A stretch of 64,000 nucleotides of DNA. It comes from Posidonia oceanica. Its lineage: Eukaryota > Streptophyta > Magnoliopsida > Alismatales > Posidoniaceae. The stretch's first letter is position 1. Every line of letters begins with the position of its first letter. The translations under genes and the position numbers were made by a program. The notes under the pieces are model-generated. The model saw only the letters and a list, made by a program, of their open reading frames with translations. It searched no databases and had not been told where the DNA came from. The stretch covers positions 9,969,001-10,033,000 of the forward strand of contig JAZBRS010000059.1 in NCBI GenBank assembly GCA_037176725.1, read 5' to 3'. Of the stretch, positions 1-11,652 are shown piece after piece.

Positions 1-104
1 AGAGCTGGCCGCAGAGGGACCCTAGGAGTAGCAGGAAATTCAGAAGGGTGAATAGACAGATCCATGCCCTACAGTGTCTGGGCAACCTCCATCAAATGGT
101 GATA

Positions 105-518
105 CTACACGTCAGGGATCCCATCAGTGGGAACACTAAAGTGCAGGGTCGGTGAGGGACCAGGTGCCAGAGGCAAGGATACAGACTGTCCAGAAGGCAT
201 GGATCCTATAACAAAGGTTGCTGCAGCAGAATGGGTGTCAAAAGTGACATAGCCCTGAGGAGGAGTGGCGGTTAGGGGTGCCTCTAGAGCATGTGTGGCG
301 ATCACCGAGACAGACTCGGCGACAAGCTCTAGACGGGCGACAAGCTCCAAACAGGTGACCCAACACTTGAAAGTAAACAGGGGCTCCCCGGGTGCCTGAA
401 AGTGGGACGCATGGGGAGAGGAAGGAACGGTAGGAGTCAAAGTGAGAGAAGGGGAGACCGAAAATGGGGTCTCCTCCAGGGCAGCAGAAGGTAGAGGCAC
501 ACTGGTGTGTTGGGCCAT
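105..518 (-). pseudogene. Upstream ORF (ORF1/gag N-terminal region) of Tat copy A
   Basis: An ATG at 516-518 opens a frame of about 137 codons beginning MAQHTSVPLPS and ending at a TAG at 105-107. It aligns along its length with the copy B ORF at 63430-63810: both begin MAQ, share the ATHALE/TSHVLE segment, and end FSVPTDGIPDV versus FSIPTDGTPEA. The product is proline/serine-rich, with no recognised domain. Ogre-type elements are known to carry an extra ORF before gag, and this is the natural identification; alternatively it is the gag N-terminus cut off by a stop. After the TAG the same frame continues through a second TAG at 69-71 to an ATG at 63-65 (MDLS...), exactly as in copy B. Confidence 0.6.
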
Positions 519-1620
519 AGCTGACCGTGAGTGGGTGAGGATCGAGCTGCGACTGCAAAAAGGAGGACGAGACCTACAACGAGCTATCATCAAAGAGACG
601 AATAACTCGAGACAGGATGGTTGAGGAAAAGTGCCGTGACAGAGGCGTGAGCAAAAGAACAACTCGAACTCTGGCCAAGGAGCTCGCTCACTAACATGTA
701 TGACAAGACACAACACAAACAAAAAACAAGTGTTAAAACCCGAAAGCAAAATGCAGATGTTTTTATTTGTAGTATGAATGGCACACATGCAGATGGATGC
801 TTTCTAATATGCTCTCTCTTACCAATCTAGTGTGTCCTGGTAGGTAGTCTACTTCGGATTCTCACAAGGGTGTATGGGTCTCCGACTCAGGCAGAAAAGT
901 AGGTCACCATCTAAATCCTGGCCAAAGCTCAGGCAGTAACGGGTGGTGAGTTAGGAGCCTCGACCCTGCCAAAGCATAGGTTGTACCCTTTACTAACACT
1001 GACACGACCCCAGACAAGGGGGGATAAATCGACCAATTCACCCCATGCCAAAGCAAATGGAGCAAAAGACCGGGACTATCCTTCTTAGACTTGTAGGTGG
1101 ACTCAGAGATGAGAAGATGCATGCCCTATATGATCATTCATGCAAAATATGATTAATGCCTTTTACTTGGTTATATTATTAACCGAATGGAGGATGCAGG
1201 TGTGTTTGTGTCTCTAGTTATCTCTAGAGTTGATTTTACTTGCCATTTTAATTAAACCATGGGAAAAACAAATCAATCTCTAGTTGTCCCTAGGATTAGT
1301 GCAAAAGGAGAAGAAAATCACCCAATCATGGCAAGCAAGCATCACATATCATCTCAAAAGGCATGCTCATGGCATGTGTTAGTGTTCTGTAACATAATCG
1401 GTGAAATTGAAAGACAATCAACACAGCAAAAGGCATGTATAGGCATGACATGTGCATAAGTGAGGTGACATAGCATATTTGTGTAAAATAAGCCAAACAC
1501 CAAGCAAAAGGCATGGATTAACGTGATAATCAAGCAAAATATGGTAATTAAATGCTAAATTAAGCAAGGAGTAAGCCACACAGAAAGCGGAAAGACGGAA
1601 AACAAAAGCCGGAGTCTGTA
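519..1620 (-). other. Untranslated leader of Tat copy A
   Basis: About 1.1 kb between the PBS and the upstream ORF. It shows no reading frame with recognisable similarity on either strand. It has purine-rich stretches (1250-1600) with several GGCATG-like words, but no convincing repeat. Such long leaders are usual in Ogre-type elements. Confidence 0.5.
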
Positions 1621-1638
1621 TCCCTAGCGGAGTCGCCA
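1621..1638 (-). promoter_or_regulatory. tRNA primer binding site of Tat copy A
   Basis: On the minus strand the sequence TGGCGACTCCGCTAGGGA lies five bases inside the LTR end. It begins TGG, as expected for the complement of a tRNA CCA end. It matches the kind of PBS reported for Ogre/Tat elements, primed by a tRNA-Arg; the tRNA identity is from general knowledge and was not checked against a tRNA set. Confidence 0.8.
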
Positions 1639-1907
1639 GTTCCTGTAACCATGCGATCGAACGGCTCGATAGCCGGATCACGGGCCACGGCCAACGGTGC
1701 ATCCGAGGACACGACTCGGGTGAGAACACTGGAAAATGGGCGAAAGTGGAGGAAAAAGCCAAAAAACAAGGAGTCGCCACCTAATCTATTAAAAACTGGG
1801 AGACAAGGAAAACCAAACCCGAAAGAATACACAAAACTCAAGCGATATGAAAAGCATGCAAATCCAACCCGAATGTATACGACACAAGTTCATTGCGGTC
1901 CAGATTA

Positions 1908-1966
1908 GGGTAAGGACTCCTGTTACGCATGGAGAAGGTGTTAGGCACCCCCGATACGCCCGAGGA
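1908..1966 (-). promoter_or_regulatory. Conserved Tat LTR block, copy in LTR I
   Basis: A segment reading GGTAAGGACTCC...GGTGTTAGGCACCCCC...CCGAGGA on the plus strand. It recurs at 26350-26408 and 27836-27893 although the surrounding LTR sequence is much more diverged. It holds a GGTG-N5-CACC inverted repeat. Its position near the LTR 3' end suggests a role in RNA 3'-end formation or packaging, which is inference. Confidence 0.65.
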
Positions 1967-4124
1967 AGTCAGTCTTTCGAGGCCAATCCGCTCATTGTGG
2001 CTAAATGTAGGCGTAGAACGCCGATTTATGTTCGCCCGAGGGCGGTATGCAACATGCATTAAAAATACCATGTAAAGCTTAGCGAGGACCATGCCAAAAT
2101 GACTAATTAAGGTTGAAAAACCAAGATGCAGTGGTAAACAAGCCAAGGAAGCAAAACCAAGGCCAAGCGAGTTAAATAGACAAAAACAAAGTGTCAAACG
2201 AGGCTCTGTCCAATGTCTGGTCTCTGGCGTGTGTCGCCACTCAGAGCAGCAACAGCTCTCGTCGCCCCTATAAGCGGCGACTGAGCGAGTCGCCTGTAGG
2301 AGCGGCGACGGAGTAAGTCGCCTGTGAGACAGGCGACAACAACCTTTGTCTACTGTTCCAGACAGTGAACGTTCATTGCCAAGCAAATGCCATGCAAGCG
2401 AAGCAAAACAAGAAGCAAAAGACAAGGAAAGGAAATATCGAAGTAAAACCATTATGCAAGTATTTTAGGAGAAGAAACGCAAGGAAAGCATAAGCCAATG
2501 CGAAAATCAAAAGGAGAAATGAGATGTAAATGCTAGGAGGCCAAGGGATCTCGGTCAAGCAGGCTAGGAGACTAAGACCAAGGCTAGCAAGCTACAAAAC
2601 TAGATGCAAAGTAGAAAACCAAGGCGCTCTAGCCACTGTCTGTAGCTGATGAAAACGCACACTAAACCTGCACAGGGTGTATGCGCACCAGTCTGTTACT
2701 AACACTGGACATTCATTGCTCGAAAGGCGGGCTCGAATCGATCCGAAAGCCAAGGGACATATCCAGGAGTGGAATCATGTAAGATGCCACCCTGTAGGAC
2801 GTTCGGCTCATCTTCCCCACCTCCGGTGGTCCATCACCAGTGTCTCAGAGTTCCGACGGCCATGGTGCGGGCCGGGGACCTCTGAGATTCAAGCAAGACT
2901 CATGGAGGGCTGGAGGGAAGTGAGAGGAAGCTAAAGGAGCTGGGAATTCGGCCGGAGAACAAAGTGGACACCTTCCCCCAACCTCCCCTGTTGACGCCGG
3001 CGCCGTCAAGCTTGATCGGCCATGGAGGAGGGCTGTGAGCTCAAAAACACTTACTGGAGCATCGGGAAGGGCTGTGGTGAGGTGCCAGAGCGAAGACAAA
3101 TGCAAATCGACAGTAAAACATGCAAATTTGGAGGCTCCCTTCACCCTTGGTCGGCGTCAGTGTCCACGCGTGTCACCGGCCATGGAGACGACCGAGGACT
3201 TTGGGGACATGCCAAGACGGTCGGGAAGGGGCGGAGGAGGCTCGAGAGCGTACCTCGGACCCCGAGTGAGCCACAGCGAGTGGGACAGAGCCGACCACAC
3301 ACTCACAGGCCGACGGCCTCGTGCAGGCGGCGACCCATCGCCGGACTCCAGTATACAAACTTAAAACTGATAAAATGCATGCAAGACATGGCTGAAAAAG
3401 CTAGATGAGCTAGGGGAAACATTCCTACACCGCCGGTTGAGAAAGTTACCAGTGGGAAGGCCGGAATTTCACTCCCGACGGCGGAGAAGGAGCCGACGGA
3501 CGACGGCTTTGGAAATGGCGACGAGAGGCCACGGGAAGCTAGGGGTTGGAGGCTCGGCTGTTGGGGAGGCTCAGGGGGTGGCTCTCGTGCAAGGAGGAGG
3601 CTCTGGTGGTGGCTCTCGTGCACAGGGAAGCTATGGGAATTCTCAAAAAATCTGGGGGGCTGCAAATGGTTGGTGGGGCGGCCGTTTTGAGCTGCCAACG
3701 GCCGGCCTTGTGTGCGGGGGTGTTTCCAACACTGGCACAGCGATGGTGTGTGACAGGGGTGTGGCAGGGGAGCTGGTATGAGGTCAAGCGACACGTAGGT
3801 GCACCGAAAGCCAACTGTCGCGTGACAGAGGCGGCCAGAACAAGTTCTCAGGCAGTGTGAGAGAGCTGGCTTGTGCAGGCGGTGGCCTGCGAATGGGGAG
3901 GTGCACCAAGGAGTTGTTGGGTGCAGTGCGTAGGTGGTAGTCCAAGGTACGAGGTTGGGTTGGTGCGAGCCAATGGGAGGTCGACGTGTCAGCTGACGGG
4001 GCGCAACTTGCGTTTCAAACTGTCATAGGGGAACTGATAGAAACGCACATGGAACCCACGCAGCCAACACGCGCAACAGTAAAATTTGGGTAGGCTTCTG
4101 GCTATGGGCTTGGCTGTGGACTTG

Positions 4125-4181
4125 GTTGGGTAGGTTTCAAAGGTGTTGGGTAGGTTTCAAGGGTGTTGGGTAGGTTTGGGG
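4125..4181. repeat. Short tandem repeat in LTR I
   Basis: Three copies of a unit of roughly 20-26 bp built on GGTGTTGGGTAGGTTTCAA, next to the LTR outer end. Imperfect, with no known function. Confidence 0.7.
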
Positions 4182-4273
4182 CTGCAATGGGGCTGGAAAG
4201 GGGTCCGCCGCTTCCAAGCTCGCTCTTCTGGAGAAACCTGCCGACGATTGACTGCAAAACTGGGGTGTCTACA

Positions 4274-5547
4274 ATAGGTAATAGATTATCCCAACTCATC
4301 CTGAAGCAAGAAGAAGAAGGGGATTTATTGAAAAGTTTATGGAAGTGTTCCTGGATTGCTGAGCATATAAGATGAGGTGCCTCAGTTCTAATCCCATCAA
4401 TAGAAAGGGAGGTTATAGTATTCCTTCTCCTTTAGGAATTTGCAACTTTGTGAAAAAAGGAGGTATTTAAATCCCCTTCCTTAAGCCACTGAATACGAGA
4501 TCGTTGTCTCCAGTATATTTCTTGAGCTTTGAGTATATTTAGACGCTCAAGCCTTACACCAAGCTTTTGTTGCAATTGGAGGGGGGATAGAGGAGTTGAT
4601 TCAGCCTGACGATCCAAGCTATGGATCTCTTGTTCAATGGCTAAAAGCCTAGACTGATGGTCATCTCTATGAGAAACAAGCCAAGCTTTAATAGTAGCTT
4701 TAACAGCTTTAATTTTATAGGAGAATTTGGCAACAGGATTAACTGTTGATGAGAAGGAGTTCCAACACTCATTCACAATAGAATCAAAGCTGATTTTAAG
4801 GAGCCAAGATTTATAAAATCTAAAAGAAAATGGCCCCCAACAAGGAGAGCAAGTGTCTAATACAATCGGGGCATGATTAGAAACTATATGGGGTTTACTA
4901 GAGCAGATGGAGGCTAGGAAATGGGCCTCCCAATTGGGTGAGATTAAAAATTTGTGCAGTTTTACTAGAGTTGCATCTACCTAAAAATTTGACCAAGTAT
5001 AAGCATAATTATTGGGTGAAAGGTCTAGTAATTTAGCACTCGCAATAAAATCATTGAAGTTAGCCATCAGGGGCATATAGGAGGATCCATTAGAGCGTTC
5101 ATGGGAATATTTAGTGATGTTGAAGTTCCCCCCAATAGCTCAGTTATCACCAGCAAAAGACTGAATATGCCTAAGTTTAGAAAGAAAAAGCAATTTTGAA
5201 GGACTCAAACATGGACCATAAACCCCTGTAAGCCACCATTCAAATGTGTCTGAGAGATTCCTGAAATGGATAGAGATTGAGAATTGCCCATGGAAAACTT
5301 CCAAGTTTCTGTGGTTATTCTCATCCCATCCAATTAATATACCACCTGAGAGGCCTTGGGTTGGCAGCATTTCCCACCTATTTAATCTACCACCCCCAAT
5401 AGATCTTAGGGTTCCCTAGGAGAAGGATTCCATTTTGGTTTCAAGAATAATAAGAAAATCAACCTTGGCCATGCAAACCAAGTTTCTAAGCTCCCTACGT
5501 TTAGCACTACTTCCTAAGCCATGAATATTCCAAGACAAAATAATCAT
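4274..5547 (-). pseudogene. LINE-1 ORF2: endonuclease domain and start of reverse transcriptase
   Basis: From an ATG at 5545-5547 the frame begins MIILSWNIHGLGSSAKRREL, the usual start of plant LINE apurinic-type endonucleases, continuing with LETKM and then a GGILIGW segment. The phosphodiesterase motif normally GGDFN reads GGNFN (near 5126), followed by ...SNHAPIVLD (near 4870), and then the linker to RT with the family hallmark EIYWRQRSRIQWLKEGD (near 4500). Several in-frame stops separate these pieces (near 5415, 5142, 4980 and 4432), so it is inactive. The sequence ends at the Tat insertion point. The family product nicks target DNA and reverse-transcribes the LINE RNA. Confidence 0.8.
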
Positions 5548-5759
5548 TGGTAGGCAAATAATTCTATCGCTACAACTAGTGCAGCAATGTTGGTTAACTG
5601 TGTAGGTCATGCATGAGAGCCACACAAGCCCTTTCCTCATCTAAATCAGATGGAGGAAGATTATGTTGTGCTCTAATCGAATTAAACAAGTGTTTCGCAT
5701 CCCTAACATTCTCAACCAAAATACCAATATTAGAACAAAATTTCATAAAGTCATCATAT

Positions 5760-8060
5760 CACTCCCAAGAGAGAATACTGTTCAAAATAATGTCAGAGGG
5801 GTAAGAGTCCCCCAAACCTGACATACAATCTCCAGAAGAGGCCGAAGGAGAGGAGATAAAAGAAGAGGAGATTGCCCCACCATGCACCATTCTTGGACAT
5901 GGGGGGACCATGTAGATAGGGGGTACCTTATGTTGCACGACGGGGGCTATTCTGCTGAGCAGAAATAGTACCACCCTTGGATCGAGAAGACACATGCGAT
6001 GCCTCCATCACATCCTTCTCTGCACCTGATTCATCATAATCAACCAGTGCCACAAGCAATGTCTTGACTGTGGCCTTCTTTTTTTGCGGTTCCAAGTAGC
6101 TGGCACTGAGGAAATACAGACAGGCCCTTTACCTAGAGAGGCCGAAGTGCCCCTCGAGTCTCAGTCATCCCTAGAGGGAATTTTATCATAATACACTAGG
6201 GCTTTTCCCTTATGTCGACCAGAGGTACCACGCAGGGATAGAAAGCCCACTGCCTTAGCCAAGTCCTTACGAGGAACCCCAACCGTATCAGGTTGAGAAG
6301 GGGACTTTTGCCGACACCCGGCCTGATCATCCACCACACTAGCCCAGCCTGGAGCCGGCCTGGAAAGGTTATTGGCGTTACCAATAGTAGCTGGGGCCCG
6401 ATGCATATTCTTTAGGCCAGGGGGATTGATGTTGAGAGACAAGACCATGTCCATGACCACCCTTGTCTTGCAAATTTGGCCGGCGTTTCCAAACGTTTAA
6501 GTTTCCTCTAGCACCCCGAAGTCCACTCGCCCCGCAGAACATCTTGCTATGCGCCTTCCTAGCACTCCAAGGGCCAGAAGAGCCCAAGGCGAAAGATGTA
6601 ATCGGAGGAACAAACTTCGATACTAGGGGACAAATATCCAGTACTTGATTGAAGCGAATAGGGTAAACCTTTCGAAGAAAGGAGAATTGAAGGACTCCCG
6701 ACATCTCTATACCCAGGTGTAGCTTGATCTTAACTTGGGCATATCCTTGATAGCAGGTGTACTCATGACTCATATCCACATCCATGAGATCTGCAAAGTC
6801 AGAGATCATCTTAGAAAACAGATTAATGCTCCAGAGATGGTGCGGAATCCCTTCAATGCGAATCCAAAATCCTTCATCCTCCAACGTCTAGACAACATTG
6901 ATGTTAGTATTCCATGGCGTGAAATGGAGAGGTATGCCAGAGGATGTTGTCCAATCCATAGAGAGTGCCTCATCACGAAGCACTAGGGAGGGAAACTTGA
7001 CCAAAAATTTTGAATCACTAATGTGAATAACCTGCCACTCGCTGTGCTAAAGCCAAAAGGCTAGTAAATTAGCAATCATCTCCTCTTGGGAAATATTGTT
7101 ATGATTAGTGGTGGCCACCACGCAGGTGGACAAGAAATCCATATGAGCATAGTATTCTTCCGATGGAGAAATAACTATGGGTTGGTGGGGAGACCGTCTG
7201 GCCAAAAATGCTGACAGTGAAGAAGAAGGAGGTTGGGGGTGAATGGCAGGGCAACGTGGTGTAGAGGAGCCCGTCTAAGAATAAAATTTGCAAACGGCAG
7301 TGGAGTGGCCCAACACTCTATACCTAAAACAGCAACCTTGAAATCTGCACCTCAAACTAACGTGCCCACACAGCCCACATTTAAAGCATCTATCATGCAC
7401 AATGCAGAAGCGGATCAAGGGATATTTGATACGTCGACAGTGGACAACAGTCCAACCGTCATCACTTTGATCAATGGGGTTAAAAGAATAAGGCATCTTA
7501 TTAATTAATACCCGTCGATTACGACACTGGGCAAAAGAATTAAACTAGGGATAATTATCCTCAAATCCCGCCAAAGCACAGAAGCGGGACCCAGCACCCT
7601 TTACAATGCATGAATGCGGCGTCAAATCTTTGTTGATACGCTGCAAAACTTTCCCAACAGGTGCGAATAAAGAACAATAATTTTTATTTGAATAATGGCC
7701 GGGTGCATTGATTGCTCCGGCTCTCGAATTGAGTAGTCGCACCACAGTCGTCAAAGACGACTCCTCTGCATGTACCTGTCTGACAGAGCAATTAATGATA
7801 GGATTTGAAAAGTCATCGTCGAGATTTGCATCGTTGACGACCAACTGAGCCTCTCTTTCCGACACTGAACAAGGGAAGCGCTTTGCCGGACTAGACAAAC
7901 CCTCTCCAAGAGGGGAGGTAGAAGCCATAACTTCAACCACTTTGTCCATACTGTTGATTTCCGATTGGAAAACTGATGAAGGGCAGGAATCCAACTTAAA
8001 CGAAGAAAAAGAGTTGGAACTCGCCTCAGTCTGGAACGGCTCAAGCTCAAGCTCAACCAA
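5760..8060 (-). pseudogene. LINE-1 ORF1 (gag-like, CCHC knuckle and DUF4283-like region)
   Basis: A broken RNA-binding ORF1. The N-terminal part (7545-8060, 171 aa, MVELELEPFQTEAS...) is acidic and serine-rich. A CX2CX4HX4C knuckle follows at about 7380-7420 (CFKCGLCGHVSLRC) with a second degenerate knuckle lacking one cysteine (CFRYRVLGHSTAVC). Next comes a region reading WIRIEGIPHHLWS (6378-6884), typical of the DUF4283 domain of plant LINE ORF1, then a basic, low-complexity tail. Stops and frameshifts separate the pieces. Here the knuckle lies before the DUF4283-like part, whereas the usual plant order is the reverse. Confidence 0.7.
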
Positions 8061-8690
8061 GAGTTCAACAGAACAAGAGGTCTACTCATCAAGAGCCACA
8101 AATTTTCTCCCCTTGGACTTATCCTCCACTCGAAGTGAAGAGGGACAATCTCTATCGTCTACCGAAGTAAGATCACATCGATCACAGGTAGAGTTTGATG
8201 GAAAATTGCTCTCTGAATAAAAAGAGATAAGATCTTTTCCAGAAAAAGGGCTTCCTCAAAAGGAAACAAATCCAAGGAGAGTGAATCCACCCTGGATCAC
8301 AGCCTCGAGATGGAGGTAGGGGAAGGAAAAGAAGAAGCTTTTTCAAGGGATGAGACCGCATCCAAAATGTAGGAGCCTTCCCCAGCAAAACCAGTGACCG
8401 AACCCATTAGGGCAGAATCCCCACCGCAAATCTCACCCTCCAATTGAGGTGAAGGGTGGGAAGGAGATGGAGGATCTACACTCCCAACTCAAGACAATGG
8501 GGAGGATGGAGTGGGAGAACACAAAAAGCGAATCGGAGAACCGTCCAGAAAGCCTAGCTCAATCGGATGCATGGGCTGCTGAATCAGCTCCAACCGACGG
8601 CCGGAGCGAGGACGACCTGGCCGGAGGGTTCGAGAGGGTTTCCCAGCCCCAAACCATTTGCGAGTATGCCCCATAGTTCACCATGCACAT

Positions 8691-10308
8691 TGCCAAAGTG
8701 CTTATCGGCGGAGCAGAACGTTCTTGTAGCATAGCACAAATACTGATCCTAATACCTAATCAAATTTGAAAAATGGTAAAAAGAAGTAAGGTGTCAAAAT
8801 TTGCATGTTGGTGGCATGATATCGGTTTATTTCCTCAATTCCATTTTGGAGTGCTCTTACTACTTGATCAAACTGGTTTTTAGGTAGTGCATAAAGTCCA
8901 CTCAAATGATGAAACAATTCCCATTTGACTTTTGCTCACACAAGAAAAGGCTTCTTTATTAGAACTACAAGAGCCAACCAAGTTAAGTGGAGAAAAAAGG
9001 ACGCACTCTTAGTAACCTGCAACCAAGTTGGCAGCAAACTATAATATCATTTAACCTATTATATGCTCTACAACATGCTCTTTGAGTTCTTTATATAGTT
9101 GTTTCCATTTGTATTTTAATTTTAGAATTCTTCATATATATATATATATATATATATAAACTAAGATTAATTCACCACAACCAACCACAATGGTTGGTAG
9201 TGTGCCACAACCTCATGAGCCTCTTTGTAGTTAAATACTTGAAGGGTAAACATAGAATGAATTGTCTCGACAATAGAATGCTTGATTTTGTTTGTGAATA
9301 CTTGATTATTAATACCAATGAAGACAACTTCCAACCTGTGTCTTATTAGACTATTTTCATGCCATGACACAATAAGTGAAATGCCTGATCTTTCTATCAG
9401 GTAATATAAATGCTTAAAACACACACACACACCACAAACGACTTATTATGACAAATAATATGAAATAGATATAATACAAAGTGATCTCAAGCTTTAGATG
9501 CAAACATTCAAAGCATGTCTAGCATTGCAATTCTTGGAATTCAATAAAAATAAAGCACTTAAAAAAGTAAGGATGTACATGACTCGATTTGATTCAATTT
9601 CGGAAGAAACCATAAATCTAACCATGTTAAGTTTTCAGTTTGGTTTGGTTCAGTTTATGATTTTTTTAATGATTTATAAGACTAAAATAAATAAAATATT
9701 AATCAATAATTAGTTAAAATACAACACATGATTGAATATATTATGTTTTTCTTAATTTAATAAATAATTTTTAAAGTAATGCTAAAAATAATATATAATA
9801 ATATTGTAAAACCATACTTATTTATTTCTTATCAAGCTTAACTTGAATAAAAATATAAATTCATGTATATGTTTGAGATATTTAATGATATATATGTGTG
9901 TATATGTGTAGAAATGTAGATGTCTATGAATATATGATTTGACTAAATTAATTCTTTAAATCAAATAAAACTATCATTTATGGATTTACAAATTTTTTAA
10001 ATTAAATCATGAAAAAGTTAAATCGTTAAACTTGATTCGACTTGATTTGATTTAGAGATGCGAAAGAATCAATATGAAGGTTTTCTTGTGACGTTGTTGT
10101 ATACGTCATAGAGAAAGTCAAATTAGTTAGTAAAAAATATTTCCTTCGAAGGTCTAAAGTCCATCCATATTTCTTCAATTGCTTTCAATCAATCACACTC
10201 ATCAGTCATCGCCATGATTACGTAACCACACGATTTTGTAAGATTTCCATGCGAGTGGGGTTGAATAATTGGGTTTGCCTACCAACTTTTGGAATAAAAA
10301 AAAGAGTT
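8691..10308. other. AT-rich intergenic DNA with a TA microsatellite
   Basis: No gene seen. It contains a (TA)n run at about 9133-9158. A segment at about 9560-10070 begins and ends with similar TCGATTTGATT/GACTTGATTTGATTT words in opposite orientation and could be a decayed MITE, but the ends and target duplications could not be fixed. Confidence 0.5.
9133..9158. repeat. (TA)n microsatellite
   Basis: About thirteen uninterrupted TA units. Confidence 0.9.
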
Positions 10309-10324
10309 CTCTTCTCTGTTAATG

Positions 10325-11652
10325 TTTTTTTTTTTGGTTGAAAATAGTAGAAATATATATATTTAACTATGTTAATTACTGTTAAGTAATCAAAAATTAT
10401 AGAGTAGTCAAAGTCCAACAAAAACTAAAGAAATATGCATCCAACTATAAATACTGGTGTAACTAAAATACACACATCAATAATAGACAAGGAAAAAAAG
10501 CAAACATGTCCACAACCAAAGAGAATATGGCCGAATAATAATACAGTCCTCAAAAAATTCAGTAGTATAAAATTAAAAACTCTAATTGCCTGAGTCAGCA
10601 ATCGACGGATCAGGGACCAAGAGATCCAATTCAGCTTCACGAGAGACAGTGAAAGCATCCTCAGCAACATACTCCTCAGCATTCAACAATTGCCCTCCTG
10701 GGATATATCCCAATCTTGATGCAACTAATGGATTGCATGAGAAACTGACGAGGTCGCAGAAGTATGCCCTGCTAAAATAGTTTCTACCCACACAATAGCA
10801 AAGTGAAAGATTTGAAAAAAAATTGAGACTAGGTTGCTTGTCCTGTTTCTGAAAGTCACAACATTTCTATTAAGCCAAACAGACCACAGGATAGATAACA
10901 CCAAAATGCACCAATATTGACGAGTAATATTGAATTTTGAGAATTGAAATAAAGAAAAAACATCTGCAATGTGAGTATCCAAGTTGCAAGCCATGTCCGA
11001 CAAGAAAACTTCCCAAATGCTAATAGCAAAAGGACAATGTAAAAAAATATGAGTATTGGTTTCTACATGTAATCCACAAATCTCACAAATCTGAGAACCA
11101 TTCCACCCTCTCCTGCCTAATCTTTCTCTAGATAAGGTTTTATCATGGGTTATCAACCAAGTAAAAACTTTAATCTTTAGAGGGACAGCAGCCTTCCATA
11201 TATCTCCAAGGTACTTAGAGCGGAGACCCCCATCATTAAGAAAACCATAACAACTTTTTACAGAAAATTTCCTATTTGAAGTTAGAACCCATTCTACTTT
11301 ATCAATCCCCAACTAAAGTCGAACCGAATCCATTGTCACAATAAAGTCATGCAACTCATTAGAAGAATGGAAAAAATTTAAATAGTCCAAGTTAACAGAG
11401 AAAATATCTAGTTGTCTTTCTGAATAATTATGCAACATAGTCTCAACTGAGTTTTTTTTTTCTAACAATGGAATATAAAAATGGTCATACATTTTTCAAA
11501 ACTAGATCCCCCAACTACTTATCTCCCAGAAGATAATATTCTTACCATTCCTTAAAGAAAATGAGGAAAACATATGGACTCTACTAGAATGTTTATGTAA
11601 AAATCTAGTAATGTTAAAATCACCTCCAAGAATCTAATGAGAAGATACCAGG
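10325..11652 (-). mobile_element. LINE-2: internally deleted LINE copy with 16-bp target duplication
   Basis: On the minus strand the element starts at 11652 within the endonuclease (a GGDFNITRFLHK motif near 11600), jumps to the C-terminal part of ORF2 and ends in a poly-A run read as poly-T at 10325-10335. The direct repeat CTCTTCTCTGTTAATG flanks it at 10309-10324 and 11653-11668, a classic target-primed insertion. The RT core is missing, so the copy is both 5'-truncated and internally deleted. Confidence 0.88.
10725..11312 (-). pseudogene. LINE-2 ORF2 C-terminus: RT zinc-binding (zf-RVT) domain
   Basis: A 195-residue open stretch containing DIWKAAVPLKIKVFTWLI, RLGRRGWNGSQICEICG and THIFLHCPFAISIW. 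This is the zf-RVT domain that ends plant LINE ORF2 proteins, with CxxC and HxxxxC metal ligands intact. The catalytic RT domain that should precede it is deleted, so this cannot encode an active enzyme. A further open stretch at 10582-10791 overlaps its end and is not recognised. Confidence 0.85.

Larger units (their letters stand above)
1..4273 (-). mobile_element. Tat/Ogre-type Ty3/gypsy retrotransposon, copy A (5' end)
   Basis: This is the 5' portion of a Ty3/gypsy element on the minus strand: LTR at 1644-4273, primer binding site at 1621-1638, an untranslated leader, then an upstream ORF at 105-518. The rest of the element lies left of the window. Family assignment rests on three things: an upstream ORF clearly similar to the one in copy B at 63430-63810, the TGTAGACACC-type LTR start, and the PBS. 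The outer LTR boundary at 4273/4274 cuts directly into LINE coding sequence, so this element inserted into that LINE. The other flank is outside the window, so the target duplication cannot be checked. Confidence 0.85.
1644..4273 (-). repeat. 5' LTR of Tat copy A (LTR I, 2,630 bp)
   Basis: The LTR starts with TGTAGACACCCC on the minus strand (complement of 4262-4273) and ends ...GGTTACA at 1644, just before the PBS, giving TG...CA termini. It contains the conserved block at 1908-1966, an internal copy of the PBS-like word at 1771-1780, a GC-rich central part (about 2860-3960) and a short tandem repeat at 4125-4181. The partner 3' LTR is outside the window. The TGTAGACACC terminus recurs at 31108-31119. 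Confidence 0.82.
4274..8690 (-). mobile_element. LINE-1: non-LTR retrotransposon, 5' half, cut by Tat copy A
   Basis: A minus-strand LINE with ORF1 (about 8060-5760) followed by the endonuclease and the start of the RT part of ORF2 (5547-4274). The 5' untranslated region is probably the GC-richer stretch 8100-8690. The coding sequence is interrupted at 4273/4274 by the Tat LTR, so the RT core and 3' tail must lie beyond the left edge if they survive. The 5' limit is approximate because no target duplication can be located. Confidence 0.8.

Noticed and set aside
9560..10070. Possible MITE with GATTTGATT inverted ends
   Set aside because: The similar words are AT-rich and short; neither boundaries nor target duplication could be set.
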